Part shown: positions 4,752 through 6,313 of the stretch, piece after piece
Layout of the letters: each line of letters starts with the position of its first letter
How positions within the stretch are numbered: the first letter of the stretch is position 1
Assembly: GCA_022600255.1 (NCBI GenBank)
Contig: JAHZKU010000270.1
Coordinates: 1 to 6,313, forward strand
From: Actinomycetes bacterium
GTDB lineage: Bacteria > Actinomycetota > Actinomycetes > S36-B12 > GCA-2699445
Reading direction: 5' to 3'
DNA length: 6,313 bases
Notes under the pieces: generated by a model
Database searches by the model: none
The model's input: the letters and a program-made list of their open reading frames with translations, nothing else
Told to the model about the DNA's origin: nothing
Position numbers and translations under genes: made by a program

Positions 4752-5807
4752 CTACGCACGGGAGACGCCGGCGGACTCGAATGTGGCCATGCGATTGGTC
4801 AGCGCGATCGCCGATTGCACGACTGGCAGTACGAGTAACGCCCCAGTGCCTTCCCCCAGCCGCATGTGCATGTCCAAGATTGGCTCTAGACTCAGCTCAT
4901 CAAGTGCCAAGCGCTGGGCTGGCTCGGGGGAACGATGACCAGCAACCCACCATTGCGCGGCACCCGGCGACGCTCGCTCCACCAGCATTCCCGCCACACA
5001 ACTGATGACCCCGTCTAGGATCGCCGGGGTCCGTCGCCGCGCTCCCTGCGACAAGAATCCGCTCATCGCCGCGATATCTGGACCGCCCAACGCGGCAAGG
5101 AGCGGCACTGGCGAAGAAGACAGCTCCCGCGTCCGCCACAGGGCATTGCGCACCACCGTCACCTTTGTCATCCAGTTGGCATCGCTGATCCCGGTGCCTC
5201 GGCCACACACGACATTCGCAGGCTCGTTAGTGAGTCGGGCGACCAGAGCCGCCGCTGGCGTGGTGTTTCCGATTCCCATGTCGCCGGGGATCAGCAGGTC
5301 TGCACCGGAATCGATCAGGTCGTCGGCAATCCCCGCCCCAAGGTCCCAAGCCTCCTGCGCCTGCGCCAAGCTCATCGCGTCCTCGACATCGATGCAGCCG
5401 CTGCCGCGGCGAATCCGGTTCGCGAACACGGTGGCGGGGACTGCTAGCTCGGCGTAGTCCGAATCCACTGAAACGTCCACTACCTGAACGTGGACGCCGT
5501 GTGCGTCAGCCAATACACTGGCGGCCGCCCCGCCGGCGCCGAGATTGGCGACCATCTGAGCTGTCACTTCGCTCGGGTAGGCCGACGTGCCCCGAGACGC
5601 AATACCGTGGTCCCCGGCAAAAACCACCAAGTGGACAGCCCCGAACTCCTGCGGTGGTGCTTGCCCCTGCACGCCAGCACTCCACAGCGCCAACTCCTCC
5701 AGCCGTCCTAATGATCCCAGGGGTTTGGTCAGGGAATCTAGAATGGCTTGGGTCGCCCGTCGATCGGGCACACTCGGCTCAGCGACAGGAGCCTCGTCCT
5801 CAACCAT
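4752..5807 (-). CDS. cobT: Nicotinate-nucleotide--dimethylbenzimidazole phosphoribosyltransferase
   Basis: A cytoplasmic enzyme that transfers phosphoribose from nicotinate mononucleotide to 5,6-dimethylbenzimidazole, giving alpha-ribazole 5'-phosphate, the lower ligand for CobS. It has 351 residues, normal for the family. Motifs in order: KPLGSLGRLEELALW (28-42), VVFAGDHGIASRGTSAYP (61-78), ANLGAGGAAASVLA (87-100), LLIPGDMGIGNTTPAAAL (171-188), CGRGTGISD (201-209), LLAALGGPDIAAMSGF (236-251) and RLGEGTGALL (316-325). The last contains E319, in the position of the catalytic glutamate of Salmonella CobT. The ATG at 5807 is chosen over in-frame starts further upstream because those residues lie over cobU in another frame and look non-coding; GGGTGG on the minus strand, about 7 bp before the ATG, is an acceptable ribosome binding site. 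The start overlaps the cobU stop by 8 bp (ATGGTTGA), pointing to translational coupling. Confidence 0.97.
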   Translation of the reverse strand: MVEDEAPVAEPSVPDRRATQAILDSLTKPLGSLGRLEELALWSAGVQGQAPPQEFGAVHLVVFAGDHGIASRGTSAYPSEVTAQMVANLGAGGAAASVLADAHGVHVQVVDVSVDSDYAELAVPATVFANRIRRGSGCIDVEDAMSLAQAQEAWDLGAGIADDLIDSGADLLIPGDMGIGNTTPAAALVARLTNEPANVVCGRGTGISDANWMTKVTVVRNALWRTRELSSSPVPLLAALGGPDIAAMSGFLSQGARRRTPAILDGVISCVAGMLVERASPGAAQWWVAGHRSPEPAQRLALDELSLEPILDMHMRLGEGTGALLVLPVVQSAIALTNRMATFESAGVSRA

Positions 5808-6313
5808 GTTCGCCACCCTTGACGGTGAGGCGGCATCCCGCAACGTACATGAATACCTGGTCGCAGGCGGCGGCCACCGCGGCGTTACACACGCCCAGCG
5901 CGTCCTGAAAAGCGCGGGACTGGGCATTGTCCGGAACGATGCCGCTCCCCACTTCGTTGGTGACCAAGACCACCTCCGCGCGACATTCGCGCACGGCCTC
6001 AGTGAGGTCGGCCAGTTCTTGTTCCAGTCCGGGGCGGGTCGGATTCGCAGCGCCACCGCCGTCGGGAAACAAAGTGCGGTTCACCCACAGGGTCAGGCAG
6101 TCAACCAATATCGCTGTGCCCGGCGCGGCTCGTCGTAGCTCGTCGGCGATCGCAGTGGTCTCCACCGTGCGCCAAGCCTGGGGTCGGCGATCAATGTGCT
6201 CCGCAATCCGCGCTTGCCACTCCGGATCCTGCGGATCACGCCCGCCGGTAGCCACGTAACAAACGTCCCCGAAAGGATCTAGCAGTCGTTCAGCAGCCAG
6301 GCTCTTTCCCGAC
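5800..6313 (-). CDS. cobU: Adenosylcobinamide kinase / adenosylcobinamide-phosphate guanylyltransferase, N-terminus cut by window edge
   Basis: A bifunctional cytoplasmic enzyme that phosphorylates adenosylcobinamide and then transfers GMP from GTP, producing the adenosylcobinamide-GDP used by CobS. The open frame continues to the right edge: the first complete codons read SGKSLAAERLL, the end of the P-loop (family form GGxRSGKS), so only about ten residues are missing. A GTG at 6255 would be a false start because it would remove this nucleotide-binding loop. The 170 visible residues include VATGGRDPQDPEWQARI, then EHIDRRPQAWRTVE whose histidine matches the guanylylated residue of Salmonella CobU (His46), ILVDCLTLWVNRTL, and VTNEVGSGIVPDNAQSRAF near the C-terminus. 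All expected family segments are present, so the enzyme is probably active. Any promoter or cobalamin riboswitch controlling the operon would lie beyond the right edge. Confidence 0.96.
   Translation of the reverse strand, partial: SGKSLAAERLLDPFGDVCYVATGGRDPQDPEWQARIAEHIDRRPQAWRTVETTAIADELRRAAPGTAILVDCLTLWVNRTLFPDGGGAANPTRPGLEQELADLTEAVRECRAEVVLVTNEVGSGIVPDNAQSRAFQDALGVCNAAVAAACDQVFMYVAGCRLTVKGGEHG

Noticed and set aside
5808..6056. N-terminal extension of cobT giving about 434 residues
   Set aside because: The added residues overlap the well-conserved cobU in another frame and have no CobT likeness. The ATG at 5807 with its ribosome binding site gives the usual length.
4279..6259. Plus-strand open frames opposite cobS, cobT and cobU
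   Set aside because: All are antisense to strongly conserved cobalamin genes, lack recognisable domains and have no convincing ribosome binding sites.
5800..6313. Cobalamin riboswitch controlling the cob operon
   Set aside because: The cobU 5' end lies outside the window, so its leader cannot be seen; no riboswitch-like element appears between the genes.

Overview
The window looks like part of the chromosome of a fairly GC-rich actinobacterium. The evidence is a fumarylacetoacetate-hydrolase-family gene overlapping gltX, followed by tRNA-Gln and tRNA-Glu genes (an order I recall from Mycobacterium and relatives), tRNA genes without an encoded CCA end, GTG starts, and an actinobacterial-type citramalate synthase nearby. 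Everything except the left edge reads as ordinary core-genome sequence. I see no mobile element, CRISPR array, phage gene or toxin module.

Layout from left to right. Bases 1 to about 120 do not fit the gene that follows: the citramalate synthase (cimA) frame loses its family resemblance at about base 124, exactly at a perfect 8-bp inverted repeat, and the bases before it look coding on the opposite strand. The recognisable cimA 3' part ends at 788. Facing it on the minus strand (801-1061) is a small four-cysteine protein whose cysteine spacing and tryptophan-rich end resemble a high-potential iron-sulfur protein (HiPIP), but with no export signal. A 51-bp divergent gap separates it from a FAH-family hydrolase (1113-1910), whose last 8 bases overlap the start of gltX (1903-3525).

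After gltX comes a 103-bp gap with a weak hairpin and a good -10 box, then tRNA-Gln(CTG), an 85-bp spacer with two mutually exclusive hairpins, tRNA-Glu(CTC) and a strong hairpin that probably ends transcription of the tRNA genes. If this organism lacks glutaminyl-tRNA synthetase, as most actinobacteria do, glutamyl-tRNA synthetase would charge both of these tRNAs, so the enzyme and its two substrates sit side by side.

From 3933 to the right edge the minus strand holds a compact operon read right to left, cobU-cobT-cobS. Together these enzymes build the lower ligand (nucleotide loop) of cobalamin: CobU activates adenosylcobinamide to the GDP form, CobT makes alpha-ribazole phosphate, and CobS joins the two. 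CobU lacks only about its first ten residues, cut by the window edge.

No clearly undescribed multi-gene system is visible. The best leads are the cytoplasmic HiPIP-like protein, an alanine-rich insertion inside the zinc-binding region of GltX, the alternative hairpins between the tRNAs, and the abnormal left edge.
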